This document shows, in pieces, positions 1 to 8,722 of a stretch of 64,000 nt of DNA (position 1 is the stretch's first letter; each line of letters starts with the position of its first letter). The DNA comes from Iodidimonas sp. SYSU 1G8 (lineage in GTDB: Bacteria; Pseudomonadota; Alphaproteobacteria; SMXS01), in NCBI RefSeq assembly GCF_039655775.1, contig NZ_JBBYXJ010000002.1:124001-188000 (forward strand). The letters run 5' to 3'. Both the position numbers and the translations under genes were made by a program. Below the pieces are notes generated by a model. That model did not search any database, had not been told where the DNA came from, and saw nothing but the letters and a program-made list of their open reading frames with translations.

Positions 1-484
1 CCACGAGGCCGGGGCCGGACGGCATGACGCCCGGCAGGTCGGCGAGATCGACGGCCGATGGTGCCATGAGCGGTCGCGGCGCGCCGCCCAGAACCCGGAA
101 CGTCTGGAGGTAGACCTGGCCGCGCCGGCCGTCGATGACGGAGACGATGACCTCGCCCTCGCCCGCTTCACCGAGAGCGCCCTGCGCCAGCGCTTCCAGG
201 CTGGTCACGCCCATGGTGGCGACGCCGGTGGCGACGCCGAGACCGCGCGCCACGGCGACCCCGATGCGCAGGCCGGCGAAGGTGCCCGGACCCACGGTCG
301 TGACGATGCGATCGAGATCGCCATAACCGGTTCCCGCGCGGGAAAGAACATCCTCGATCATGGGCAACAGCCGTTCCACGAGAGCGCGCGGCTGGTCCTC
401 GTCGGCGCGGGCAAGACAGACGCCGCCGTGCACGACGGCCACGGAGCCACCGCCAAGCGACGTATCGAAGGCCAGCACGCGCAT
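1..484 (-). CDS. tsaB: tRNA threonylcarbamoyladenosine biosynthesis protein TsaB (3' end cut by window edge)
   Basis: Partner of TsaD and TsaE in making the N6-threonylcarbamoyl modification of A37 in ANN-decoding tRNAs; a cytoplasmic ASKHA-fold pseudo-peptidase. The visible 161 codons start MRVLAFDTSLGGGSVAVV and include VGPGTFAGLRIGVAVARGL, both hallmarks of TsaB. The start is an ATG at 484. The stop lies outside the window, so roughly the last quarter of a typical 210-240 residue protein is missing. It lies 11 bp after the nitroreductase gene on the same strand, suggesting cotranscription. Confidence 0.93.
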   Translation of the reverse strand, partial: MRVLAFDTSLGGGSVAVVHGGVCLARADEDQPRALVERLLPMIEDVLSRAGTGYGDLDRIVTTVGPGTFAGLRIGVAVARGLGVATGVATMGVTSLEALAQGALGEAGEGEVIVSVIDGRRGQVYLQTFRVLGGAPRPLMAPSAVDLADLPGVMPSGPGLV

Positions 485-495
485 CGGCGCCGCTC

Positions 496-1089
496 CTAGC
501 GGATGTCGCACATTTCCGCGAAGTCGGGACGCGGGCTGCGCGGAAACAGTCCATCGGGATCGCCGTAACCGATCGCGCACAGGAAGTTCGACCGGACATC
601 CGTGCCGGCGAAATAGGCCGCGTCCACCGCCGCGTTGTTGAATCCGGACATGGGCCCCGTATCCAGGCCAAGCGCCCGCGCCGCGATCATCAGATAGGCG
701 CCCTGCAGCGTTCCGTTGCGAAAGGCGGTGGTGGCGGCCACCTGCTCGTCATTGGCGAACCATTCCCGCGCTTCAGGCGCATGGGGAAACAGCCTGGGAA
801 TCTGGTCATAGAACTTCATGTCATGGCCGATGATGGCCACGGCGCCCGCCGTTTTCACCTTCTCCACATTGCCCGGCGAGACCATGGTCGCCAGCTGGTC
901 CTTCTCCGCCTGCGAATGCGCGAAGACCAACCGCATGGGAAAACAATTGGCGCTGGTCGGCCCCCACTTCATCAGATCGTAGATCGCCACGAGCTGCTCG
1001 GCCGATACCGGCTTGGGCAACCACTTGTTCTGGGTGCGGGCGGCGCGGAAGATGGTGTCGAGATGCTCGTCGGACAGGGTGGCGCTCAC
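496..1089 (-). CDS. Nitroreductase-family malonic semialdehyde reductase (RutE/HadB-like)
   Basis: FMN-dependent oxidoreductase of the nitroreductase fold, 197 residues, the normal length for the RutE branch. RutE reduces malonic semialdehyde to 3-hydroxypropionate in pyrimidine catabolism. Sequence support: KWGPTSANCFPMRLVF near residues 41-56, which fits the family's FMN/substrate region, and GAYLMIAARALGLDTGPMSG toward the C-terminus, typical of RutE. No other rut genes are nearby, so a general clean-up role is as likely as a dedicated uracil pathway. The next gene downstream is tsaB. The physiological substrate is inferred from family only. Confidence 0.85.
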   Translation of the reverse strand: MSATLSDEHLDTIFRAARTQNKWLPKPVSAEQLVAIYDLMKWGPTSANCFPMRLVFAHSQAEKDQLATMVSPGNVEKVKTAGAVAIIGHDMKFYDQIPRLFPHAPEAREWFANDEQVAATTAFRNGTLQGAYLMIAARALGLDTGPMSGFNNAAVDAAYFAGTDVRSNFLCAIGYGDPDGLFPRSPRPDFAEMCDIR

Positions 1090-1245
1090 GGAAATTATCC
1101 TCTTGTGGTAAGGCGGTGCGACCTCGCCAATCTAGATCGCTTTTCGGCCAATAGCAGCCCGTTAACGAAACAGGCCGCCAACCCGCACCCGGTGCTGGCT
1201 GGCGGCCCGTGAGAGGCCCGCGCCCCGGGGCGCGAAGAAGACCGA

Positions 1246-1797
1246 TCAGATCTGGCGGACTTCCGCCACTTCCGGCACGAAATGGCGCAAGAGATTTTCG
1301 ACGCCGTGCTTCAGCGTGGCGGTCGAGCTGGGGCAGCCGGCGCACGAGCCCTGCATGTGCAGATAGACGATGCCGTCCTCGAAGCCCTTGAAGACAATAT
1401 CCCCGCCATCCTGGGCCACGGCGGGGCGCACGCGCGTGTCGAGCAGGTCCTTGATCTGGCGAACCACGTCGTCATCTTCCTCGCCGCTGTCCGTGACCGC
1501 GTCGGCGGCAGTGTCCTGTTCCACCACCGGCAGACCCGCCGTCAGATGCTCCATGATGGCGCCCAGCACCGCCGGCTTCAGGTCCTGCCAGTCGGTGCCA
1601 TCGGTGGTGATGGTGATGAAGTCGCTGCCCAGGAACACGGCGGCGACACCGTCGAGGTCGAACAGACGCAGCGCCAGCGGTGACCGGGCGGCGGCCTGCG
1701 CATTGGCGAAATGCACCGTCGTGTCGCCCATGATCTCGCGGCCGGGCAGGAATTTCAGCGTCGCCGGGTTGGGCGTCCGTTCGGTTTCGATAAACAT
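1246..1797 (-). CDS. NifU-family Fe-S scaffold protein (Nfu type)
   Basis: Carrier that assembles and delivers Fe-S clusters in the cytoplasm. The 183 residues contain an N-terminal Nfu_N domain (about 1-88, beginning MFIETERTPNPATLKFLPGR, a strongly conserved opening in alphaproteobacteria and mitochondria). An acidic linker (EEDDD near 106-110) follows, then a C-terminal NifU-like domain with the cluster-ligating CAGC motif (Cys152 and Cys155). This architecture matches mitochondrial NFU1 rather than E. coli NfuA, whose N-domain is an A-type carrier. Intact and full length; lies in the usual alphaproteobacterial order between the usp gene and tsaB. Confidence 0.93.
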   Translation of the reverse strand: MFIETERTPNPATLKFLPGREIMGDTTVHFANAQAAARSPLALRLFDLDGVAAVFLGSDFITITTDGTDWQDLKPAVLGAIMEHLTAGLPVVEQDTAADAVTDSGEEDDDVVRQIKDLLDTRVRPAVAQDGGDIVFKGFEDGIVYLHMQGSCAGCPSSTATLKHGVENLLRHFVPEVAEVRQI

Positions 1798-1871
1798 GGC
1801 GGTCTCCAGGTCGGAGGAAGGTTGAGCGTCATATGCGCCAGGGCGAGGCGCTTTTCAAGCATCAGCGTCGG

Positions 1872-2384
1872 TCAGGCGATCCGGTCGATCTGCGCCATGT
1901 CGAGATGGCCGGGCACGATGGTGAGCGGAATCGGCATGGTGGCGGCGAACTGACCGGCGAAGGAACTGACCAGCGGGCCCGGACCATCGGAGCCATTGCC
2001 CGCCCCCAGGACCAGCACGTGAATGGCCGTATCCTCGGCCACGAGGCGCAGGATTTCAGGGGCCGGCTTGCCTTCGCGCACGATCAGTTCGGCGTCGATC
2101 TGTGTATCGGCCTTGAGCCGGGTGGCGAGCGCCCGCAGGACCTGCTGGGCCTCCTCGTGCGCCTCCTCGCGCATCACCGCCTCGATGCCGGCGAACTGCT
2201 GGAACTCCGGCGGGGCGACCACGAACAACAGAATGACACCACTACCGGTCTTGGCCGCGCGGCGCGCGGCATAGCGCATCGCGTTATGACATTCGGGCGT
2301 ATCGTCGACCACGACCAGGAACTTGCGGCGGTCGGCGGCGGTGTCTGCCAAGGGCTGCAACACTGACAAGGGAGCGGTCTCCAA
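1872..2384 (-). CDS. Universal stress protein (UspA family)
   Basis: Single-domain Usp fold of about 170 residues. KFLVVVDDTPECHNAMRYAA near the N-terminus is the typical first strand and helix. The C-terminal ATP-loop region reads VLGAGNGSDGPGPLVSSF, so the usual G-2x-G-9x-G(S/T) pattern is altered and nucleotide binding is uncertain. No clear ATG starts the frame: codon 1 is TTG (2384), and a GTG seven codons later (2363) is an alternative. Neighbours are nfu downstream and a lipoprotein gene upstream, as in many alphaproteobacteria. The stress role is inferred from family. Confidence 0.85.
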   Translation of the reverse strand: METAPLSVLQPLADTAADRRKFLVVVDDTPECHNAMRYAARRAAKTGSGVILLFVVAPPEFQQFAGIEAVMREEAHEEAQQVLRALATRLKADTQIDAELIVREGKPAPEILRLVAEDTAIHVLVLGAGNGSDGPGPLVSSFAGQFAATMPIPLTIVPGHLDMAQIDRIA

Positions 2385-2415
2385 TGCTGTCGGGCGCGCA
2401 GTGTAACAGAACAGG

Positions 2416-2445
2416 AACGGGCGGCGAATCCATTCGCCGCCCGTT
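2416..2445 (-). terminator. Hairpin terminator after the DUF4136 lipoprotein gene
   Basis: Perfect 13-bp stem (2416-2428 with 2433-2445) closed by a 4-nt loop, about 20 bp past the stop of the minus-strand lipoprotein gene. The tract after it on the minus strand is only moderately T-rich (CCTGTTCTGTT), so termination strength is uncertain. Confidence 0.6.
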
Positions 2446-2464
2446 GCCGAATATTCGCGGTATC

Positions 2465-3097
2465 CTAGTAACGGCTGGACGCGGGCGCCTTGTCGAGATC
2501 GATGCTGATCTCGCGGGTGACACCGCTGGGACCGGGGAATTCCTCGAACAGCGTGCGCACCATCAGGGGCATCACCTCTTCCAGCCGGTTCGAGCGGCCA
2601 TCGCTCACGACACGGGTTTCGTACAGATTCTGGCCCGGATTCCGCGCGTCGGCGATCTCCATTTCCAGCTTGCGCTGATAGACCGTGTAGGACCGGACGT
2701 CAGGATAATCGTCGAAGCCGCCATAGCCCCAGCCATAGGGACCCCAGAAGGGCCGGTGGTAGCCGTAGTAGCCACCATACAACCCGCCGCCCGAGCTGCG
2801 CACCTTTTCACGGGCGCCGTCGAGGCCGTAGTCCAGCCGGACGATGAGGTCGGGTTGTCCGCCGCGCGCTGCGGAACGGTAACCTACCCGCTCCAGCTGG
2901 GCCGCGACGAGACTGGCGTACTGGGCGAATTCGAGGCTGCCCTGCTTGCGCGGGTCCTTGGCATCGATGACGAAGGTTTCGCCGCTGGGGGCCGGCAGCC
3001 TGTGCCAGCTCGACACGTCGGACCGGAACTTGCTGGCGCAGCCCGCCAGCATGAGAACCGCGGCGAGCGCAACGATGATCTTTGATGTATTGGCCAT
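2465..3097 (-). CDS. DUF4136 domain lipoprotein
   Basis: Predicted outer-membrane or periplasmic lipoprotein of 210 residues. The N-terminus MANTSKIIVALAAVLMLAGC is a lipoprotein signal with lipobox LAGC and lipidated Cys20. The mature part has the DUF4136 pattern: SLEFAQYASLVAAQLERVGY, a strand with DLIVRLDYGL, a Gly/Tyr/Pro-rich stretch (GGGLYGGYYGYHRPFWGPYG) and a C-terminal strand-helix with LMVRTLFEEFPGPSG. ATG 3097 was preferred to an upstream frame opening at 3121 because only 3097 places a proper signal peptide at the N-terminus. Function unknown. Confidence 0.85.
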   Translation of the reverse strand: MANTSKIIVALAAVLMLAGCASKFRSDVSSWHRLPAPSGETFVIDAKDPRKQGSLEFAQYASLVAAQLERVGYRSAARGGQPDLIVRLDYGLDGAREKVRSSGGGLYGGYYGYHRPFWGPYGWGYGGFDDYPDVRSYTVYQRKLEMEIADARNPGQNLYETRVVSDGRSNRLEEVMPLMVRTLFEEFPGPSGVTREISIDLDKAPASSRY

Positions 3098-3159
3098 TGG
3101 CGTTTTCCGTCTGCCCCCCAAAGGCGTGGATCAAGAAGTACCTTAACAGATAAGTCGCC

Positions 3160-4164
3160 TTATCCTGCCTGCAAGAAGCCCACGATGTCCTTGACCTGGC
3201 GCAAGATGGGCTGGGCCCGCTCATGGGCCCGCGCGGCGCCCTGGTTGAGAATGCCCTCCACATAGGCCGGGTCGCCCCGCAACCGCTCGAACTCGGCCGA
3301 GATCGGGCCCAGCTTGGCCACCGCGAGATCGGTCAGGTCCTGCTTGAAGGCGGAGAACTGCGCGCCATCATACTGCGCGCAGACCTGGTCGGCGGTCATG
3401 TCGGACAAGGCGGCGAAGATGCCGACCAGATTGCGGGCTTCCGGCCGGTCCTTCAGATCCTTGGCGAGGCCGGGCAAAGGCTCGGCATCGGTCCGCGCCT
3501 TGCGTACCTTGCGCGCGATCTCGTCCGGGCCGTCGCTGAGATTGATGCGCGACACCTCGGCGGGATCGGACTTGGACATCTTCTTGGTGCCATCCTTGAG
3601 CGACATGACGCGGGTCGCCTCGCCCAGGATCAGCGGTTCGGGCAGCGGGAAGAAATCGGTCTCGTAGTCCACGTTGAACTTCTGCGCGATGTCGCGCGCC
3701 AGTTCCAGATGCTGCTTCTGATCCTCGCCCACCGGCACGTGCGTCGCCTTGTAGAGCAGGATGTCCGCCGCCATCAGGTTGGGATAGACGTAAAGGCCGA
3801 CGCTCGCCCGCTCGCGGTGCTTGCCGGCCTTGTCCTTGAACTGGGTCATGCGCGCCAGCCAGCCCATGCGGGCGACGCAATTGAAGATCCAGGCCAGCTC
3901 GGCATGGCCGGGCACCTGGCTCTGGTTGAACAGCACGGCGCGCGACGGGTCCACGCCGCAGGCGATCACAGCCGCCGCCACCTCGCGGGTGTTGCGGCGC
4001 AACTCCTCCGGCGACTGGAACAGGGTGATCGCGTGCATGTCGACGATCGCATAGATGCAATCATACTCATCCTGCATCTTCACCCAGTTGCGGATGGCGC
4101 CGAGATAGTTCCCCAGATGCAGGTTACCCGTGGGCTGCACGCCCGAAAATACCGTCGCCGTCAC
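3160..4164 (-). CDS. trpS: Tryptophanyl-tRNA synthetase
   Basis: Class Ic aminoacyl-tRNA synthetase charging tRNA-Trp in the cytoplasm; 334 residues, normal for bacterial TrpS. The HIGH-type motif is PTGNLHLGN (11-19) and the KMSKS loop is intact at 195-199. [19 protein letters not shown] is the usual central signature. The start is GTG at 4164; no in-frame ATG precedes the conserved VFSGVQPTG. It lies 64 bp downstream of murJ on the same strand, a common alphaproteobacterial arrangement. Confidence 0.97.
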   Translation of the reverse strand: MTATVFSGVQPTGNLHLGNYLGAIRNWVKMQDEYDCIYAIVDMHAITLFQSPEELRRNTREVAAAVIACGVDPSRAVLFNQSQVPGHAELAWIFNCVARMGWLARMTQFKDKAGKHRERASVGLYVYPNLMAADILLYKATHVPVGEDQKQHLELARDIAQKFNVDYETDFFPLPEPLILGEATRVMSLKDGTKKMSKSDPAEVSRINLSDGPDEIARKVRKARTDAEPLPGLAKDLKDRPEARNLVGIFAALSDMTADQVCAQYDGAQFSAFKQDLTDLAVAKLGPISAEFERLRGDPAYVEGILNQGAARAHERAQPILRQVKDIVGFLQAG

Positions 4165-4228
4165 GTCATTGATCCTGTTTCAGAACGCCACAATGGCCGC
4201 CGCGTTATGGGCCTTTCATGCCGCTTTT

Positions 4229-5809
4229 TCAACTCCCGGTCTTGCCCCGCAGCATGCCGCGCAACTCGCCCAGCCGCACCGCGCCGGTCAGGTGGGCCAC
4301 GGCGCCGAAGACCAGGATGCCGGACGTCACGATCACGGCCATGCCGAGGACACGGCGCAGTTCGGTCGCCTCCGGACCCGACCACGGACCGAGCGCCCAG
4401 GCCAGCCCCCACAAAACCGCGCCCATCACCGCCGACGCGGCGAGCATGCGCGGGAAGCGGTGGCGCAGGCGCGCGTCGACCTTGAAATGACCCCGTTTCA
4501 TCAGGCCCCGCGTCAGGAACGCCACGTTGAGCCAAGACGACAAGGCGGTCGCCGCCGCCAGCCCGACGAATGCCTTTTCGAAATAGCCCTGTAGGCTCGC
4601 GAACAGGACGACGAGGCTGATCAGCGTGTTCAGCACCAGGCAGACGATGGAATAGCGTACCGGTGAGCGGGTATCGTGACGGGCGAAGAAGCCCGGCGTC
4701 AGGATCTTCACCAGGATGTAGGCCGGCAGGCCGGCGGCGAAGGCCGCCAGGGTCAGCGCCGTGTTCCAGGTGTCGGTGGCGGTGAATTCGCCACGCTCGA
4801 ACATGGTGGCGATCAGTGGCACCGGCACGATCATCGACGCCACGGCGCAGGGAATGGTCAGGAACAGGCCGATCTCCATCGCCCGATTCATGCTGGCCCG
4901 GGAATCCTCCTCCTGGCCCGCCGCCACCTGGCGCGACAGCATGGGCAGCAAGGCCGTGCCGACGGCGACGCCGATGACACCGATGGGCAGCTGGTTCAGC
5001 CGGTCGGCATAGAACAGATACGAGATCGAACCGGCCGGCAGGAAGGAGGCGATCATCATGTCGATCAGCAGATTGACCTGCATGGCGCCCGCGCCCACCG
5101 CGGCCGGCGCCATCAGCAGCAGAAGCTGCTTCACGTTCGGGGTGAGCCTGGGCCAGCGCAGCCGAAGGCCCATGCCCGCCGACCGGAGCGAGCCGAAGAG
5201 CCAGAGGAACTGGGCGAGCCCACCCGCGGTGACGCCCCAGGCCAGCGCATGGCCCGCCGGCAGGTAATCAGTCAGCCACAGCATGGCCGCGATCATGGTC
5301 AGGTTGAGGATGATCGGCGTGCCGGCCACGGCGGCGAACCGCCCGCAGGCATTGAGAATGCCGCCCTGCAGCGACACGAGACTGATGAAAAGCAGGTAGG
5401 GAAAGGTGATTCGAGTCAGCTCGACGGCCAGGTCGAACTTGGCCGGATCACCGGTGAACCCCGGCGCCAGCAGCAGCATGAACCAGGGCATGATCGCCTG
5501 CACCAGCCCGACGAACGCGAGCAGCACGGTAAGCAGTACCGCCAAGGTTTCCTCGGCGAACACGCGAGCGCTGGCGCCGGTCTCGTCCTCGGTGAGCTTG
5601 CGGGTGAACAGCGGCACGAAGGCGGCGTTGAACGCGCCTTCGGCGAACAGGCGGCGGAAGAAGTTCGGCAGCTTGAAGGCGACGACGAAGCAGTCGGCGA
5701 CAACACCGGCGCCCAGCACGCCGGTCATCAGGATATCGCGGGCAAACCCCGCCACGCGGCTGATCGCCGTGAAGCCGCCAATCGTCGCGGTCGCGCGTCC
5801 CAGAGACAT
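4229..5809 (-). CDS. murJ: Lipid II flippase MurJ (MviN)
   Basis: Inner-membrane flippase of the MOP superfamily that moves lipid II across the membrane for peptidoglycan synthesis. The 526 residues carry many hydrophobic segments (about 14 expected). The N-terminus ATIGGFTAISRVAGFARDIL and the following KLPNFFRRLFAEGAFNAAFV are diagnostic MurJ motifs containing the conserved arginines needed for transport. It begins 33 bp after the glnD stop and is likely cotranscribed with it and with trpS. Confidence 0.96.
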   Translation of the reverse strand: MSLGRATATIGGFTAISRVAGFARDILMTGVLGAGVVADCFVVAFKLPNFFRRLFAEGAFNAAFVPLFTRKLTEDETGASARVFAEETLAVLLTVLLAFVGLVQAIMPWFMLLLAPGFTGDPAKFDLAVELTRITFPYLLFISLVSLQGGILNACGRFAAVAGTPIILNLTMIAAMLWLTDYLPAGHALAWGVTAGGLAQFLWLFGSLRSAGMGLRLRWPRLTPNVKQLLLLMAPAAVGAGAMQVNLLIDMMIASFLPAGSISYLFYADRLNQLPIGVIGVAVGTALLPMLSRQVAAGQEEDSRASMNRAMEIGLFLTIPCAVASMIVPVPLIATMFERGEFTATDTWNTALTLAAFAAGLPAYILVKILTPGFFARHDTRSPVRYSIVCLVLNTLISLVVLFASLQGYFEKAFVGLAAATALSSWLNVAFLTRGLMKRGHFKVDARLRHRFPRMLAASAVMGAVLWGLAWALGPWSGPEATELRRVLGMAVIVTSGILVFGAVAHLTGAVRLGELRGMLRGKTGS

Positions 5810-5842
5810 GAGGCGCCTCAGGCCGGAAGAAACGGAAGAGCG

Positions 5843-8674
5843 CTATTCGGCGGCAGCGGCATTCTTGGCGGCCTTGGCGGAGGGTTTGGGCGTTGGGGCG
5901 GCTTCGTCCTTCGTCTCGGCCTTCTTGGCGGCGCGCCGGTCGCCCGGGGGTTCGCGCAGCGCCTCCAGCAATCGGTCCTCGATGGCCTTCAGGCGTCCCT
6001 CATGCGTGATCTTGTGTCCGAACAGGTCGCGCACGTAGAACGTATCGACCGCCCGCTCGCCATAGGTGGCGATATGGGCGCTAGAAATGGTCAGCTTCAG
6101 ATCGAACAGCGCGCGCGTCACATCGTGCACGAAGCCGGGGCGGTCGCGGCCGTTCACCTCGATCACCGTATGCGTGTGGCTGGCGTTGTTGTCGATGAGC
6201 ACGATCGGCGCCACCGTGAACACCTTGCGGGTACGGCTGGGCATGGCCGGCGGCTTTGCCAACTCGCGGCGCGGGATGACCTCGCCCGCCATGGTCTGCT
6301 GGATGGTCTTTTCCAGTCGTTGCAACCGGGTCTTGTCGGTGAAGGCCGTGCCGCCTCGGTCCTGGATCGTGAAATGATCGAGGGCCATGCCATCTTTGGT
6401 GGTGAAGATCTTCGCATCGACGATGGACGCATCCAGCAGCGCGATGGCGCCGGCGATCCGCGCGAACAGGCCGGGATGATCCTGGGTGTAGATGGTCAGG
6501 TTGGTCGCGGCCTGGAACGTGTCGGAACGGGCGGCGAGGCGGTATCTCTCGTCGGCGGCATCGGCGGTGGCCACGAGGCGCGCGTCGTCGATCTGCACCT
6601 CGAGCGGCGTGCCCGTCCAGTACAGGTCGTAGTGCCGCTTGGCATAGGCGTCGAAGGCCTCGTCGGACCAGTCGGCGAGCGCCTTGCGCAGGGCATCGCG
6701 CGCGGCCTGGGCGCGCCGGGCGGCGCCATCCGACAGATGGCCGCCGGTGAGGAAATCCTCGGCGTTGTAATAGAGTTCGCGGAGCAACTGGCCCTTCCAG
6801 CCGTTCCAGACACCGGGTCCGACCGCCTTGATGTCGACGACGGTCAGGCACACCAGCAGGCGGAGACGCTCGGGACTCTGCACCACGTCGCAGAAGTCCT
6901 TGATGGTCTTGGGGTCGCTGATGTCGCGCTTGAAGGCCGTGTTCGACATCAGCAGATGCCAGCGCACCAGCCACGCCGTCGCTTCGGTTTCGCCCTCCGA
7001 GAAGCCCAGACGCGGGCAGAGACGCTCGGCCACCTTGGCGCCCAGCACCGAATGGTCGCCGCCGCGTCCCTTGGCGATGTCGTGCAGCAGCACGGATACA
7101 TACATCACCCGGCGCGACAGGACCTTGTGGATGACCTTGTGGAGGGTTGGATGCTCGTCGCCCAGATTGCCGGCTTCGATCTTGGACAGGATCTCGATGG
7201 CGCGGATCGTGTGCTCGTCCACCGTGTAGTGATGGTACATGTCGTGCTGCATCTGCGCCACGACACGGCCGAAATCGGGAATGAACCGCCCGAACACGCC
7301 GGCTTCGTTGAGGCGGCGCAGGGTCGTCCCCGGATCCTTCGGCGAGGTCAGCATCTCGAGGAAGATGGCGTTCGCCTCGGGATCGTTGCGCACCGCCTTG
7401 TCGATCCGTCCCAGATTGCGCGTGATCAGCCGCAGCGCTTCCGGATGAATGTCCAGCTCGCGTTTCTGGGCGACGCGGAACAGGCGCAGGATCGATACTG
7501 GATCGCGCTCGATATCCTTGGGATCGGCGAAGCCCAGCCGGTCGCCCTCCACCTCGAAGCCTTCCAGCTCGCGCCGGCGCAGGCCGATGCGCGGCAGACG
7601 CAGCAGCGGTTTCTTCTGGTGCTGATCTTCCAGATGGGCGCAGAAGATACGGGTCAGGTCGCCAATGTCCTTGGCCACCAGGAAGTAGTGCTTCATGAAG
7701 CGCTCGACACCCGCCGTGCCCGCGTGATCGGTATAGTTGAGGCGTTCCGACAACGGCTTCTGCACATCGAAGGTCAGCCGTTCCTCGGCCCGTCCGACCA
7801 TGTCGTGCAGATGGCAGCGCACCGTCCAGAGGAACTTCTCGGCCTTGTCGAAGCGCTGCTTCTCGGTCGCCGAGAGCACGCCCTTTTCCACCAGAACGCC
7901 CACATCGTCGGCGCGATAGAGATATTTCAGCAGCCAGTACAGCGTATGCAGGTCGCGCAGGCCGCCCTTGCCGTCCTTCAGATTCGGCTCGACCAGATAG
8001 CGGCTGTCGCCCATGCGCTTGTGACGCTCGTCGCGTTCGGCCAGCTTGGCTTCCACGTAATCCGGGCCGCTAACGGCGACCACTTCCTTGTCGAAGCGGG
8101 TACGCAGCTCCTCGAACAGATTGCGGTCGCCCCAGACATAGCGCATCTCGAGCAGGGCGGTCCGGATCGTGAGGTCCTTGCGGGACAGACGCAGGCACTC
8201 CTCGACGGAGCGCACCGAATATCCGACCTTGAGACCCAGATCCCACAGGACATAGAGCATGAACTCGACCACCTGCTCGCCCCAGGCGGTTTGCTTGTAG
8301 GGCAGCAGGAACAGCAGATCGACGTCGGAGAACGGCGCCATCTCGGCGCGGCCGTAACCGCCGACGGCGACCACCGACAGGTGCTCGGAACTGGACGGGT
8401 TGGAGGCGCGATATTCGTAGGCGAGCGTGAAGTCGTAGAGCACACGGATCAGCTGGTCGATCAGGAACGAGCGCGCATGCGCCACCTTGCGGCCGCCCTC
8501 GCCCGCGTGCAGGCGGCGGCGCACCTCGGCGTCGCCGGCGGCAAGCGCGTCCTGCAGCGTCTTGACCAGCACGCCGCGCAGCTTGTCGGCCGCGGACTCC
8601 TCGGCAAGGCGCTCGAGCGTCTCGATCAGCGCCTGACGGTCGATGATGGCTTTGCGGTTGGCGACCTGTTGCAT
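5843..8674 (-). CDS. glnD: PII uridylyltransferase / uridylyl-removing enzyme GlnD
   Basis: Bifunctional nitrogen sensor that uridylylates PII proteins (GlnB/GlnK) at low glutamine and removes UMP at high glutamine. Full length at 943 residues. Order: nucleotidyltransferase domain with GGYGRAEMAPFSDVDLLFLL (105-124), helical UTase-associated region, HD phosphohydrolase domain with LLHDIAKGRGGDHS (about residue 530), and two C-terminal ACT domains (DHPGLFARIAGAIALLDASI, then NGRDRPGFVHDVTRALFDL). An Ala/Lys-rich tail ends the protein. Downstream of mutS and upstream of murJ on the same strand. Confidence 0.97.
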   Translation of the reverse strand: MQQVANRKAIIDRQALIETLERLAEESAADKLRGVLVKTLQDALAAGDAEVRRRLHAGEGGRKVAHARSFLIDQLIRVLYDFTLAYEYRASNPSSSEHLSVVAVGGYGRAEMAPFSDVDLLFLLPYKQTAWGEQVVEFMLYVLWDLGLKVGYSVRSVEECLRLSRKDLTIRTALLEMRYVWGDRNLFEELRTRFDKEVVAVSGPDYVEAKLAERDERHKRMGDSRYLVEPNLKDGKGGLRDLHTLYWLLKYLYRADDVGVLVEKGVLSATEKQRFDKAEKFLWTVRCHLHDMVGRAEERLTFDVQKPLSERLNYTDHAGTAGVERFMKHYFLVAKDIGDLTRIFCAHLEDQHQKKPLLRLPRIGLRRRELEGFEVEGDRLGFADPKDIERDPVSILRLFRVAQKRELDIHPEALRLITRNLGRIDKAVRNDPEANAIFLEMLTSPKDPGTTLRRLNEAGVFGRFIPDFGRVVAQMQHDMYHHYTVDEHTIRAIEILSKIEAGNLGDEHPTLHKVIHKVLSRRVMYVSVLLHDIAKGRGGDHSVLGAKVAERLCPRLGFSEGETEATAWLVRWHLLMSNTAFKRDISDPKTIKDFCDVVQSPERLRLLVCLTVVDIKAVGPGVWNGWKGQLLRELYYNAEDFLTGGHLSDGAARRAQAARDALRKALADWSDEAFDAYAKRHYDLYWTGTPLEVQIDDARLVATADAADERYRLAARSDTFQAATNLTIYTQDHPGLFARIAGAIALLDASIVDAKIFTTKDGMALDHFTIQDRGGTAFTDKTRLQRLEKTIQQTMAGEVIPRRELAKPPAMPSRTRKVFTVAPIVLIDNNASHTHTVIEVNGRDRPGFVHDVTRALFDLKLTISSAHIATYGERAVDTFYVRDLFGHKITHEGRLKAIEDRLLEALREPPGDRRAAKKAETKDEAAPTPKPSAKAAKNAAAAE

Positions 8675-8722
8675 GCGCCTAACCTAAGGCTTGAGACGGC
8701 GATTTACCACTGCCGCGACGCA

